Assembly: GCF_023824195.1 (NCBI RefSeq)
Contig: NZ_CP085442.1
Location: forward strand, 1,092,001 to 1,156,000
Source of the DNA: Priestia megaterium
GTDB lineage: Bacteria; Bacillota; Bacilli; Bacillales; Bacillaceae_H
Direction: 5' to 3'
Length of the DNA stretch: 64,000 nt
Shown here: positions 45,696 through 54,449 of the stretch, one piece after another
How the letters are laid out: each line of letters starts with the position of its first letter
How positions within the stretch are numbered: the first letter of the stretch is position 1
Notes under the pieces: generated by a model
What the model was told of the DNA's origin: nothing
Seen by the model: the letters and a program-made list of their open reading frames with translations, nothing else
Database searches by the model: none
Position numbers and translations under genes: made by a program

Positions 45696-46187
45696 TTACT
45701 CCCTAAGAAGCGAGGCTTTTAGTTTCCTGCGAGCTGCTTTTCCCCAGTTTTTAACGGCTCCCGTGGAGACTTGGTATTTGTAGGCGATATCTTTATACGA
45801 GTAGCCTTCTAGCAGATGTTCGAGTACATAGATTTTTTCTTTTCCTGTTAAATGTTCGATATGCTGCTTGATGATTTCACTTTCTAGCGGGACGGGAAGA
45901 GCGGGATCTTCGTTTAGTGAAAGCAGGTTCTGCTCAGCTGGTGTTTCACGTTCTTCGTACAAAATGGTGCCTTTTAAATGAGAAAGGATCGTACCGCGCA
46001 CGGTTGTGTAGGCATAAGCAGAAAAAGATCCTTTGCTTTCATCAAATTTTTGATACGCTCTCCATAAACCAATTAACGCAATTTGATAGTATTCGTCGTA
46101 GTCTTTGTAAATATGAAACTTTTTAATCATCGATACAATTAGTGGATGAAAAGATGAAGCAATTTGATCAAATGAGCTTTTTTGCAT
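45696..46187 (-). CDS. Sigma-70 family sigma factor, small (SigH/ComX-like)
   Basis: 163 residues. Region 2 is seen in HPLIVSMIKKFHIYKDYDEYYQIALIGLWRAYQKFDESKGSFSAYAYTTVRG, here split by me as HPLIVSMIKKF, DEYYQIALIGLWRAY and FSAYAYTTVRG; region 4 is the HTH GYSYKDIAYKYQVSTGAVKNW. There is no region 1 or 3, so it is an alternative sigma factor. I start it at ATG 46187 with AAAGGA upstream. Location next to comK recalls the SigH/ComK link known in Staphylococcus, but function in competence is only an inference. Confidence 0.82.
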   Translation of the reverse strand: MQKSSFDQIASSFHPLIVSMIKKFHIYKDYDEYYQIALIGLWRAYQKFDESKGSFSAYAYTTVRGTILSHLKGTILYEERETPAEQNLLSLNEDPALPVPLESEIIKQHIEHLTGKEKIYVLEHLLEGYSYKDIAYKYQVSTGAVKNWGKAARRKLKASLLRE

Positions 46188-46433
46188 GTAGCATTCCTTT
46201 TTCAAAAACGCGTTTTTGCTGTATTCCGCCGGTATCTCTACTGTACAAGGGGAAGGTCACATGTGCGAATGAACGTACATTATGTTTTCTTTTTAAGAAA
46301 CGTGACGTAATTTCCCCGGAAACTTCACGTTTCGCTAGGAAATATGCGAAGTATACGTGTATTTGTAGAGATTTTACGTACGAAAGGTCCCCCATTCCAA
46401 TTTCTACTAATCTATAATTATTTCTATATCTAT

Positions 46434-46559
46434 TATCGATGTAGCAACTCTACCATCACCAAAGAGCGGTGATGGTAGAGTTGCTAGACCTAAGCGGCAG
46501 TCACCCTCCCTTGCGGGTTTGCGCCTGCCGCATAGGTGAAACTTTTTGGGCAAATTCAG
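46434..46559 (+). repeat. Two-hairpin structured element, copy 1
   Basis: TATCGATGTAG leads into hairpin 1 (perfect 19-bp stem, arms 46442-46460 and 46468-46486, loop AAAGAGC), one G, then a 50-nt hairpin 2 (46488-46537; base ACCTA/TAGGT, one A-A mismatch, GCGGCAG/CTGCCGC). Its apical part CCCTCCC-TTGC-GGG is less perfect than in the other copies. A tail GGTGAAACTTTTTGGG follows. It lies between the divergent sigma-factor and SGNH-like genes. Confidence 0.9.
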
Positions 46560-46658
46560 TGAAGTATTTTTGTGTTTGTCCTTTTGTTTATTCTATTGAA
46601 TGTAAGTTTGGTGGGCAGAATATATTTGGCTTTTAAAAATGGGTAAAGGGGAGATTGA

Positions 46659-47405
46659 ATGAAGGCGATGGTTGGGGTAAATGTGGCGGCGGCTGTTTTG
46701 TGCGGGGCGGTGATGTATGCGGGGATGCAGCACTGGCAGGAGAAAACGGAAGCGCAGGCAAGTGAAGTAAAAACTGCTGTTGTACATAAAGAAAAACAGT
46801 TTTCCGATGTATCTGCTTATACAAAAAATCTTCCAGACTTTATCACAAAGCAAATTGAGTCATCTATCGCAAATAAAAAACCTCTGACTCTTGTAATTGC
46901 CACATCCGCAAAGGAAGCAGGGTGGCCTCAGCAATTAAAAAAAGAGCTAGCAGCTACATATGGAAGTGATGTATTTACGGTTAAAACACTTTCATACGGC
47001 ACCGGGACAACTGATGAACTTTTATCCTCACATATTGCCGATCAAATTGATCAACTTCAGCCAAACATTATTCTGTTTGAAGCACCTCTTAAAAATGACT
47101 ATCAGCACCTTACGCTGGATGAAACGCTTGAAAATACAGACAAGCTGATTCATCAGCTCAAAGATTTGAAAAAAACTCTTATGATTCAGCCGTCACAGCC
47201 ATATATTTCACAAACGGAGTCTTATGAAGAAGGAGTAGAAGCGATTAGGGGAGTCTCTGAAGCAAACTGGGTGTATTATATGAATCACTCACTCATTTGG
47301 CCGTTTCATTTAGGTGAATATATAAATAAAGACAGCGGTAATTTAACGAAAAAAGGAAATGAAGTGTGGGGAGAGTACGTTGTGAATTGGTTTACGGGAA
47401 AATAA
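46659..47405 (+). CDS. SGNH/GDSL-like protein, paralogue of the one at 33118
   Basis: 248 residues with an N-terminal membrane segment or signal anchor (VGVNVAAAVLCGAVMYAGM). It shares with the 33118 protein YTKNLPDFI..., GWPQQLKKELAATYGS, QPNIILFEAPLKNDY, MIQPSQPIY and the ending KKGNEVWGEYV. The SGNH motifs are weak: ATSAKE replaces GDS and the C-terminal His is absent, so a catalytic role is doubtful. AAAGGGGAG precedes the ATG. It is isolated from polysaccharide genes. Confidence 0.65.
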   Translation: MKAMVGVNVAAAVLCGAVMYAGMQHWQEKTEAQASEVKTAVVHKEKQFSDVSAYTKNLPDFITKQIESSIANKKPLTLVIATSAKEAGWPQQLKKELAATYGSDVFTVKTLSYGTGTTDELLSSHIADQIDQLQPNIILFEAPLKNDYQHLTLDETLENTDKLIHQLKDLKKTLMIQPSQPYISQTESYEEGVEAIRGVSEANWVYYMNHSLIWPFHLGEYINKDSGNLTKKGNEVWGEYVVNWFTGK

Positions 47406-47409
47406 AAAG

Positions 47410-47447
47410 ACAAGCCCTATTTCAAAAGAAATAGGGCTTGTTTTTTA
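47410..47447 (+). terminator. Terminator after the second SGNH-like gene
   Basis: ACAAGCCCTATTTC-AAAA-GAAATAGGGCTTGT followed by TTTTT. Confidence 0.9.
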
Positions 47448-47590
47448 TAATTTTATTAGATTATGACTTTTCTTCGTTTTATAGTAGTAGCTTTTTGTAT
47501 CTCTACACTTATAAAGCTTAAAGCCCAAAATTTCTAAAGGAGTCCAAAGTTTTTTAATGTTTACGAGTGGCATGTTGATTCTCTGTTCTG

Positions 47591-47690
47591 TTCTTTATAA
47601 AGGTCTGTATATTCATTATAAAGAATAAGAGGGTGATAGTAAATACTATAAAGAACGGTTTGTTTAAAAAATTCTTTATAAAGAATTTTT
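47591..47690. promoter_or_regulatory. Cluster of TTCTTTATAAAGAA-type palindromes
   Basis: Four copies or near copies at 47591, 47612, 47642 and 47672 (start positions), the last extended to a 24-bp perfect palindrome at 47667-47690. Steps are 21, 30 and 30 bp. They look like operators for a regulator I cannot identify, upstream of the nitrite operon. Confidence 0.5.
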
Positions 47691-47770
47691 GGGATTTTTA
47701 TTTTTGGCTTATCAACATTTAGGAGTGATTTTTATCATAGCCTAGGTTATTTATTCTTGCTAAATTAATG

Positions 47771-47788
47771 TTGTGAAAAATATCACAA
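47771..47788. promoter_or_regulatory. Fnr/Rex-type redox box
   Basis: TTGTGAAAAATATCACAA contains TGTGA-N6-TCACA, a perfect Fnr/Crp-type palindrome, and matches the Rex consensus TTGTGAA-N4-TTCACAA with one mismatch. It suggests control of the nitrite operon by oxygen or NADH. Confidence 0.6.
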
Positions 47789-47886
47789 AATAAAATGCAA
47801 AGGATGATTCAAATTAAAACATAATTAGACCACTTATTTTTTTTGCTTGCTGCTAAAGCAATGGAATCGCATACATACCATAACTG

Positions 47887-47903
47887 TGTTAGATAATCTA
47901 ACA
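47887..47903. promoter_or_regulatory. TnrA/GlnR box upstream of nirB
   Basis: TGTTAGATAATCTAACA fits the TnrA consensus TGTNAN7TNACA exactly and is perfectly symmetric. It lies 111 bp before the nirB start, so the operon is probably activated under nitrogen limitation. Confidence 0.75.
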
Positions 47904-48013
47904 CACAAGTTGAACGATTCAGAAAATTCATATATCTTAAGTATATCTTTAAAGATGCATAGAAAATATATCTTTGAAACAAGCAGGTATAGACGCCAGG
48001 GGAGGAATGGAAG

Positions 48014-50428
48014 ATGCAAAAAAAGAAACTCGTATTGATTGGAAATGGAATGGCTGGAGTTCGAGCGATTGAAGAAGTATTGAAGGTTTCAAACGAAGCG
48101 TTTGAGATTACGATTTTCGGAAGCGAGCCGCATCCGAACTATAATCGTATTTTACTATCAAAAGTGCTCCAAGGAGATACGAATGTTGAAGACATTACGT
48201 TAAACGATTGGAACTGGTATCAAGAAAACAATATTACATTATATACGGGCGAAACGGTTACTAGTATCGATTCAGTAAAAAAAGAAGTAGCGACAAACAG
48301 CGGTAGAGTAGAACCGTATGATGAGTTAATTTTAGCAACGGGTTCTCTTCCTTTTATTCTTCCGATTCCAGGGTCTGATAAAAAAGGAGTTACGGCTTTT
48401 CGAGATATAAAAGACACGGACGAAATGCTGCAGGCATCTCAGCAGTATAAAAAAGCAGCGGTTATTGGAGGCGGACTGCTTGGATTAGAAGCAGCGCGCG
48501 GACTGTTAAATCTGGGAATGGACGTATCTGTGATTCATTTAGCTCCGTATTTAATGGAACGTCAGCTTGATCCAACAGCCGGCAAATTGCTTCAAAACGA
48601 ATTAGAAAAACAAGGCATGAAGTTTTTGCTTGAAAAACAAACGGCGGAAATCGTTGGGGATGAGCGAGTTGAAGGATTATCTTTTAAAGACGGGACGTTT
48701 TTAGAAGCTGATTTAGTCGTGATGGCCGTTGGAATTAAGCCAAACGTTCAGCTTGCAAAAGAAGCGGGACTTAACGTAAACCGAGGAATTGTCGTGAATG
48801 ACTATATGCAAACGGACATCTCAAACATCTACGCCGTTGGAGAATGTGCAGAGCATAGAGGAATGGTATACGGACTGGTGGCACCTCTGTATGAACAAGG
48901 AAAAGCGTTAGCAAAAGCGATTTGCGGGGCAGAAAAAGTGCCTTATGAAGGATCGGTTTTATCCACGCAGCTAAAAGTATCAGGTGTTGAAGTGTTTTCA
49001 GCCGGAGACTTCACGGAGGATGAAGAGAAAAAAGCGATCAAAGTGTTCGATGAACAAGACGGCATTTATAAAAAGCTTGTTCTGCGAGGCAATCAAATCG
49101 TAGGAGCTGTTCTTTTTGGAGACAGCAGCGACGGAAATCGACTGTTTTCAATGATTCAAAAGCAAGAAGATGTATCGGATGTCGCGAAAGTTTCGATTTT
49201 ACAGCCGTCTGGCGGTAACGCCGGTGAAAGCTTAGTAGCAAGCATGAGCGCGGATGATATTATTTGCGGCTGTAACGGCGTAACAAAAGGTACGATTGTG
49301 GAAGCTATCCAAAAACAAGGATGCTCATCGGTTGATGAAATCAAAGCTTGTACAAGTGCCTCTCGTTCCTGCGGAGGATGTAAACCGCTTGTAGCGGAAG
49401 TGCTTCAGCATACTCTTGGCGCTGACTTTGACGCGGTGGCTCAAAAAGAAGCGATTTGCGGCTGTACGACGCTGTCAAGAGATGAAGTTGTCGAAGAAAT
49501 TAAAGCAAAAGGACTTTCGCATACGCGTGAAGTTATGAATGTACTTGGATGGAATAATGAAGAAGGCTGTTCGAAATGCCGTCCGGCGCTAAACTATTAT
49601 TTAGGTATGGTGAATCCAACCGGGTATGTTGACGAACGCGAATCAAGATTTGTAAATGAACGTATGCACGCAAATATTCAAAAAGACGGTACGTATTCTG
49701 TTGTTCCTCGTATGTACGGAGGCGTCACAAATGCGGAAGATTTACGGCGAATTGCAGACGTCGTTGATAAATATGAGATTCCGCTCGTAAAAGTGACGGG
49801 TGGACAGCGTCTTGATTTGTTTGGTGTTAAAAAAGAAGATTTGCCTAGCGTATGGGAAGAGTTAGATATGCCTTCTGGCTACGCGTACGGTAAGTCACTG
49901 CGGACGGTGAAAACATGCGTCGGCGAACAGTTTTGCCGTTTTGGCACGCAGGATTCAATGGGCGTTGGCATTGCGCTTGAGAAAAAATTTGAAGGATTAT
50001 GGACGCCTCATAAAGTAAAAATGGCTGTATCCGCTTGTCCGAGAAGCTGTGCTGAGTCAGGTATTAAAGATATCGGCTTTATTGGAATCGACGGCGGCTG
50101 GGAAATTTACGTGGGCGGAAATGGAGGTACGCATCTTCGCGGAGGAGATTTGTTGTACAAAGTAAAAACAGACGAAGAATTGATGGACATTACAGGAGCG
50201 TATTTGCAGTATTACCGAGAAACGGCTAATTATTTAGAACGTACGTCAGCATGGATTGAGCGCATGGGACTTTCGCACATTCAGTCAGTGCTTGATGAAG
50301 CTGAGACGAGAAGAGAGCTGAATATGCGTATGGACGAAGCGTTATCTACGTACCGAGATCCTTGGAAAGAAATCGTCGAAAGCAAAAAAACGAAAAAAGA
50401 GCTGTTTGAAACAGTTGTCACATCATAA
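48014..50428 (+). CDS. nirB: Nitrite reductase [NAD(P)H] large subunit
   Basis: 804 residues. The FAD part has LIGNGMAGVRAIEEV and AAVIGGGLLGLEAARGL; two BFD-like [2Fe-2S] segments follow (CGCNGVTKGTI ... CGGC and CGCTTLSRDEVV ... CSKC); the sulfite/nitrite reductase part ends with TCVGEQFCRFG and ACPRSCAESG, the siroheme-[4Fe-4S] cysteines. It reduces nitrite to ammonium in the cytoplasm with the small subunit encoded next. GGGGAGG precedes the ATG. No nitrate reductase is in the window, so the role is assimilation of nitrite or detoxification. Confidence 0.95.
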   Translation: MQKKKLVLIGNGMAGVRAIEEVLKVSNEAFEITIFGSEPHPNYNRILLSKVLQGDTNVEDITLNDWNWYQENNITLYTGETVTSIDSVKKEVATNSGRVEPYDELILATGSLPFILPIPGSDKKGVTAFRDIKDTDEMLQASQQYKKAAVIGGGLLGLEAARGLLNLGMDVSVIHLAPYLMERQLDPTAGKLLQNELEKQGMKFLLEKQTAEIVGDERVEGLSFKDGTFLEADLVVMAVGIKPNVQLAKEAGLNVNRGIVVNDYMQTDISNIYAVGECAEHRGMVYGLVAPLYEQGKALAKAICGAEKVPYEGSVLSTQLKVSGVEVFSAGDFTEDEEKKAIKVFDEQDGIYKKLVLRGNQIVGAVLFGDSSDGNRLFSMIQKQEDVSDVAKVSILQPSGGNAGESLVASMSADDIICGCNGVTKGTIVEAIQKQGCSSVDEIKACTSASRSCGGCKPLVAEVLQHTLGADFDAVAQKEAICGCTTLSRDEVVEEIKAKGLSHTREVMNVLGWNNEEGCSKCRPALNYYLGMVNPTGYVDERESRFVNERMHANIQKDGTYSVVPRMYGGVTNAEDLRRIADVVDKYEIPLVKVTGGQRLDLFGVKKEDLPSVWEELDMPSGYAYGKSLRTVKTCVGEQFCRFGTQDSMGVGIALEKKFEGLWTPHKVKMAVSACPRSCAESGIKDIGFIGIDGGWEIYVGGNGGTHLRGGDLLYKVKTDEELMDITGAYLQYYRETANYLERTSAWIERMGLSHIQSVLDEAETRRELNMRMDEALSTYRDPWKEIVESKKTKKELFETVVTS

Positions 50429-50446
50429 AACTGGGGGGAAATAAAG

Positions 50447-50773
50447 ATGGTGAATAAAAACATTATAAAAGTATGCGTAGGGTCTATTCATGATTTTCCA
50501 GTAAGCCTAGGTAAAACAGTGAAAGTAAACGGAAAAGAAATTGCGGTGTTTAAGCTATCAAGCGGAAAAATACGGGCAATTGAAAATCGCTGCCCGCATA
50601 AAGGCGGGGTGCTAAGTGAAGGAATCGTGAGCGGCGACTCGGTGTTCTGTCCGATGCACGACTGGAAAATTTGCTTGCATGACGGCAACGTGCAAGAGCC
50701 TGACAGCGGATGTGTAGACACGTACGAAGCGTCGGTTGAAGGAGATTTGCTGTATCTTTTAATTGAAGAATAA
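50447..50773 (+). CDS. nirD: Nitrite reductase small subunit (Rieske-type)
   Basis: 108 residues with the two Rieske motifs ENRCPHKGG (C-x-H) and FCPMHDWK (C-x2-H), which ligate a [2Fe-2S] cluster in this family. It partners NirB; the gene begins 18 bp after nirB. Confidence 0.93.
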   Translation: MVNKNIIKVCVGSIHDFPVSLGKTVKVNGKEIAVFKLSSGKIRAIENRCPHKGGVLSEGIVSGDSVFCPMHDWKICLHDGNVQEPDSGCVDTYEASVEGDLLYLLIEE

Positions 50774-50778
50774 GTAAT

Positions 50779-50805
50779 GGTGGCGCGTTGATTTTCAACG
50801 CGCCA
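50779..50805 (+). other. Strong hairpin without U-tract between nirD and cobA
   Basis: GTGGCGCGTTG-ATTTT-CAACGCGCCAC, an 11-bp GC-rich stem followed by AAAAATT. It lacks a T-run, so it probably stabilises or delimits mRNA segments instead of ending transcription. Confidence 0.6.
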
Positions 50806-50843
50806 CAAAAATTCAAGGGGACATTCAAAGGAGCGAAGCAAAA

Positions 50844-51614
50844 ATGAGAACAGGAAAAGTGTACATTGTAGGAGCCGGACCAGGAGATCCAGATTTACTA
50901 ACAATAAAAGCAGCCAAATGTTTAGAAAAAGCAGATGTTATTTTATATGACCGATTAGTGAACCCTGTTCTTCTTCAGTATGCAAAAGAAGGAGCTGAAC
51001 TCGTCTACTGCGGGAAAAAGCCTGGTGATCACTGCGTTTCTCAAGATGATATTCATGATTTGCTTGTATTCTACGCAAGAAAAGGAAACACCGTCGTCCG
51101 CTTAAAAGGCGGAGATCCGTTTATTTTCGGAAGAGGCGGTGAAGAAGCGGAAGTGCTCGTTGGGCACGGAATTCCATTTGAAGTCGTTCCAGGTATTACA
51201 GCGGGAATTGCGGCACCGGCCTATGCTGGAATTCCTGTGACGCATCGTGAGCTGAGCCGTTCGTTTGCCGTTGTGACGGGACACTGTTTGAGCGGCAAGC
51301 CGGAAAGTATTCGCTGGGAGCATTTGGCAAAAGGAGTTGATACGCTTGCGATTTATATGGGCGTTAAAAACTTACCTTATATTTGCCGTCAGCTTTTACA
51401 TGCTGGAAAAAGCGCGAATACGCCTGTCGCTCTTATTGAACAAGGCACATCGGTTTATCAGCGCACGGTTACAGGTACGCTTGGCACTATCGTAGAAACG
51501 GCTGCCGAGCAGCAAGTGAGCAATCCCGCGATGATTGTGATTGGTGAAGTGGTGAAGCAAGCTTCTGCTCTTTCTTGGTTTTTGGAAAAAACAGAAGAAA
51601 AAGTATGCGTCTAA
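50844..51614 (+). CDS. cobA: Uroporphyrinogen-III C-methyltransferase
   Basis: 256 residues with VYIVGAGPGDPDLLTIKAA, ILYDRLVNP, VRLKGGDPFIFGRGGEE and VPGITAGIAAPAYAGIPVTHRE, the SUMT signature series. It makes precorrin-2 for siroheme, the cofactor of NirB, which explains its position. AAAGGAGCG precedes the ATG. Confidence 0.95.
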   Translation: MRTGKVYIVGAGPGDPDLLTIKAAKCLEKADVILYDRLVNPVLLQYAKEGAELVYCGKKPGDHCVSQDDIHDLLVFYARKGNTVVRLKGGDPFIFGRGGEEAEVLVGHGIPFEVVPGITAGIAAPAYAGIPVTHRELSRSFAVVTGHCLSGKPESIRWEHLAKGVDTLAIYMGVKNLPYICRQLLHAGKSANTPVALIEQGTSVYQRTVTGTLGTIVETAAEQQVSNPAMIVIGEVVKQASALSWFLEKTEEKVCV

Positions 51615-51638
51615 GATAAATAAAAGGAGGAAACACTT

Positions 51639-52475
51639 TTGTTTAAGAATTCACTGCAGTCAATGAATGAGTTAGCCCGCGAAAAAACGAACCTTGTGAA
51701 TGATCATTTGCCGAGTTATTTTCTGTTAGCTGTGCTAGCGGGTGCTTACGTAGGAATTGGCGTTATATTAGCTCTATCAGTAGGAGCGCCTTTAGCCTCT
51801 GCTTCTTTACCGGTCGTTTCTCTTGTGATGGGGTTATCTTTTGCTGTTGCTCTACTGCTTGTCGTATTTGCAGGAGCTGAATTGTTTACCGGAAATCACA
51901 TGGTCTATACGGTGAGTACGCTATCGGGAGTCACTACATGGAAAGATACGTTCAAGAACTGGACGTGGTGTTTTATCGGAAATGCGGCAGGAGCGTTTGG
52001 GCTTTGTTTGTTAATTACCGGAACCGGTTTGTTTAAAGGAATTGAACTGAATCATTTACTCATGACGCTGGCAGCTAAAAAAATGAATTTGCCGGTCAGT
52101 GAATTATTTTTTCGCGGCATCCTTTGCAACTGGCTTGTTTGTCTGGCAATTTGGACGGCTTCGCGCACTAAAAGCGATGCGGCAAAGATCATGCTTATTT
52201 TTTGGATGCTGTTTGCATTTGTTGCTTCAGGATATGAGCACAGCGTGGCAAATATGACGTTTCTTGGTCTAGCTTTATTGCTTCCGCATCCTGATGCGAT
52301 TTCGGCTGCTGGACTATTTCATAATTTAATTCCTGTTACACTCGGAAACATCGCAGGGGGAGGACTGTTTGTAGGAAGCCTCTACTGGTTCGTGAACGCT
52401 AGGCAGCTAAAAGAAGCTAAAAAACAGCCGGCTGCTCTCTCAGCTGACTTGGATTCTGCTAAACTGTCTAAATAG
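51639..52475 (+). CDS. Formate/nitrite transporter (FNT) family channel, probably nitrite
   Basis: 278 residues with six membrane segments and FNT features: ELFTGNHMVYTVSTLSG, FFRGILCNWLVCLAIW, GYEHSVANMTFLG and an NIAGGGLFVGSLYWF final helix. The operon context argues for nitrite (NirC/NasA-linked type) over formate. Start is TTG 51639 after AAAAGGAGG. Confidence 0.9.
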   Translation: MFKNSLQSMNELAREKTNLVNDHLPSYFLLAVLAGAYVGIGVILALSVGAPLASASLPVVSLVMGLSFAVALLLVVFAGAELFTGNHMVYTVSTLSGVTTWKDTFKNWTWCFIGNAAGAFGLCLLITGTGLFKGIELNHLLMTLAAKKMNLPVSELFFRGILCNWLVCLAIWTASRTKSDAAKIMLIFWMLFAFVASGYEHSVANMTFLGLALLLPHPDAISAAGLFHNLIPVTLGNIAGGGLFVGSLYWFVNARQLKEAKKQPAALSADLDSAKLSK

Positions 52476-52479
52476 CAAA

Positions 52480-52545
52480 AAACCGCTCTTTGTACCATAT
52501 AGTCTGCTTTTTAAAGCTATCATCACGGTATTTTAGAGCGGTTTC
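52480..52545 (+). terminator. Terminator of the nitrite operon
   Basis: AAACCGCTCT pairs with AGAGCGGTTT over a long loop of about 40 nt, followed by CTTCT. Moderate quality. Confidence 0.5.
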
Positions 52546-52690
52546 TTCTATATAATATAAACTGCTTAAAGCGTATTCACATCTATACGTATCGAACAAG
52601 CAGTATCGTTCTTCATTTTATAGAAACAGGAAGTCTGTGAGAATTGAATCGGACAGATTCTGTTGAAATGAATGTGTGAGGGTGTAGGTA

Positions 52691-53017
52691 TCATCGAAGA
52701 GGCAGAGGGCATCTTAGAATTTTAATGTTGTTTGGCATTTTATGCTCTTTTTGAGCTTCCTTAAAGCAGTTGTACATTGCTTTGCTGCCTAAATGATTGG
52801 CGGAGTGAATCGTAATTCGATCGGCATATAAATGATGCTTTACCATCAAATGCACGAGCATTAATCCATTCCGTGTCTTGCTGAGTAAATCGTGATCGAG
52901 TGACAAATGTTCAACGTCAAATGATCTTAGCAGATCAATACATTCATCAATCGTTTCGGCTAAAACATGACCGTCAGGGCATTTGCGATAGTCGTCTAGA
53001 AAAACATTGATTTTCAT
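52691..53017 (-). CDS. Cyclic-phosphate processing receiver-domain protein (cPRR/DUF)
   Basis: 108 residues with FLDDYRKCPDGHVLAETIDECIDLLRSF, VEHLSLDHDL and IHSANHLGSKAMYN, the motifs of a receiver-like small domain found near nucleotide cyclic-phosphate enzymes. The paired aspartates (LDDYR) resemble a response-regulator acidic pocket. It has an AAGGGAG site and stands alone. Function is not established. Confidence 0.75.
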   Translation of the reverse strand: MKINVFLDDYRKCPDGHVLAETIDECIDLLRSFDVEHLSLDHDLLSKTRNGLMLVHLMVKHHLYADRITIHSANHLGSKAMYNCFKEAQKEHKMPNNIKILRCPLPLR

Positions 53018-53471
53018 GACTGATTCTCCCTTCCTTGCCTTGTATTTAGTGTAACATACATAATGTCATATACCTACCTAAGTCTATTCGACACATTTTA
53101 CTGCACTCCTTCTTAAATAGGGGTAAAAACACGAATCTTTATCATTATTTGCATATTCGCGGCGAATAAAGAGGGAATAAGGAAAGAGATGTCGAACGAA
53201 AAATGAATAAATAAACAGTTAAAACTGGACATTGCTTTTTTTATCCCTCTATCTTTATGTAAGAAGGCCATTTTAATCCCAGATTTTACAAGGGATGGAA
53301 GGGGATTAACCAATAAAAGATTGTCAGAAAAAAACTATCATTTACGATTTTTTTAAAATAAATTGGAAATTTCTCTTTACGAAAAAGATGGTTGGGACGT
53401 ATAATTTGATTTAAGGATTTTTTGGAACATAGTATGACAATATGACAAAAAAGAAAAGTAAGGTGAATAGA
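53018..53471 (+). other. Intergenic region upstream of the sugar kinase gene
   Basis: About 450 bp. No supported ORF. It should contain promoters for the divergent genes on each side; I see no convincing hexamer pair. Confidence 0.4.
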
Positions 53472-54449
53472 ATGGGTAAGTTATTTAGTATCGGTGAAGT
53501 ATTAATTGATATGATTCCAGCTCAAAAAGGTCTTCAATTGAAAGAAGTGGAATCGTTTACGCGTGTGCCAGGCGGAGCGCCGGCAAACGTTGCGGCAGTT
53601 GTTGCTACATACGGTAATGAGTCAGCGCTTATTACAAAAGTTGGAGAAGATGCGTTTGGAGACTTTCTAGTAGATACGCTTCGTGAAGTAGGAGTAGGTA
53701 CTGATATGGTCTATCGTACAGAAGAAGCAAACACAGCTTTAGCTTTTGTTTCCCTGCGTGAAGACGGAGAAAGAGATTTCAGCTTCTATCGTAATCCTTC
53801 AGCAGATTTATTACTAACAGAAGACGAAATTAACCCTGATTGGTTTGCAAGTAACGATCTTCTTCATTTCTGTTCGGTTGATTTAGTTGAAAGCCCTATG
53901 AAATACGCTCATATGAAAGCGATTAAAAGCATGAAAGAAAAAGGCGGCGTTATCAGTTTTGATCCAAATGTACGTCTTCCACTGTGGAAAGATCATGAGC
54001 TATGCCGTCAAACGATTTTAGAATTTATTCCTCAAGCGCACATTGTCAAAATTTCAGACGACGAGCTGTCGTTTATTACCGGCATTGAAGATGAACAGAA
54101 AGCGATTCAGTCTCTATTTACAGGTGACGTTCAAGTAGTTGTGTTCACAAAAGGAGCAGAAGGCGCAACGCTTTATACAAAACAAGCTGTCTATGAATCA
54201 AACGGCTACAAAGTAGCAGTTGTTGATACAACAGGTGCTGGAGATGCATTTATTGGCGGATTCCTTTATCAGCTATTAAGCCGCGATGTGTCACAAGAAA
54301 ACTTAACGGCCATTCTTGACCGCGACCACGATGCTATTTTGCGTTTTGCAAATGCAAGCGGTGCCTTAACGACAACAGGAAAAGGTGCGATCAGTTCGAT
54401 TCCAGCCAAAGAAGTAGTAGAGCAATTTTGTAAGCCTGTAGCTAACTAA
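53472..54449 (+). CDS. PfkB-family carbohydrate kinase, probably fructokinase
   Basis: 325 residues. SIGEVLIDMIP, the RVPGGAPANVAAVVA sugar-binding motif, SFYRNPSADLLL and the C-terminal VDTTGAGDAFIGGFLYQL with the catalytic Asp are ribokinase-family signatures; the overall pattern is that of fructokinases (ScrK type). It phosphorylates fructose or a related sugar with ATP. I chose ATG 53472 behind AAGGTGA; an upstream ATG at 53442 lacks a site. No sucrose genes adjoin, so the inducer is unknown. Confidence 0.87.
   Translation: MGKLFSIGEVLIDMIPAQKGLQLKEVESFTRVPGGAPANVAAVVATYGNESALITKVGEDAFGDFLVDTLREVGVGTDMVYRTEEANTALAFVSLREDGERDFSFYRNPSADLLLTEDEINPDWFASNDLLHFCSVDLVESPMKYAHMKAIKSMKEKGGVISFDPNVRLPLWKDHELCRQTILEFIPQAHIVKISDDELSFITGIEDEQKAIQSLFTGDVQVVVFTKGAEGATLYTKQAVYESNGYKVAVVDTTGAGDAFIGGFLYQLLSRDVSQENLTAILDRDHDAILRFANASGALTTTGKGAISSIPAKEVVEQFCKPVAN

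Noticed and set aside
50779..50805. Intrinsic terminator between nirD and cobA
   Set aside because: Strong stem but followed by A-rich sequence without U-tract, and the downstream siroheme gene belongs functionally to the operon.
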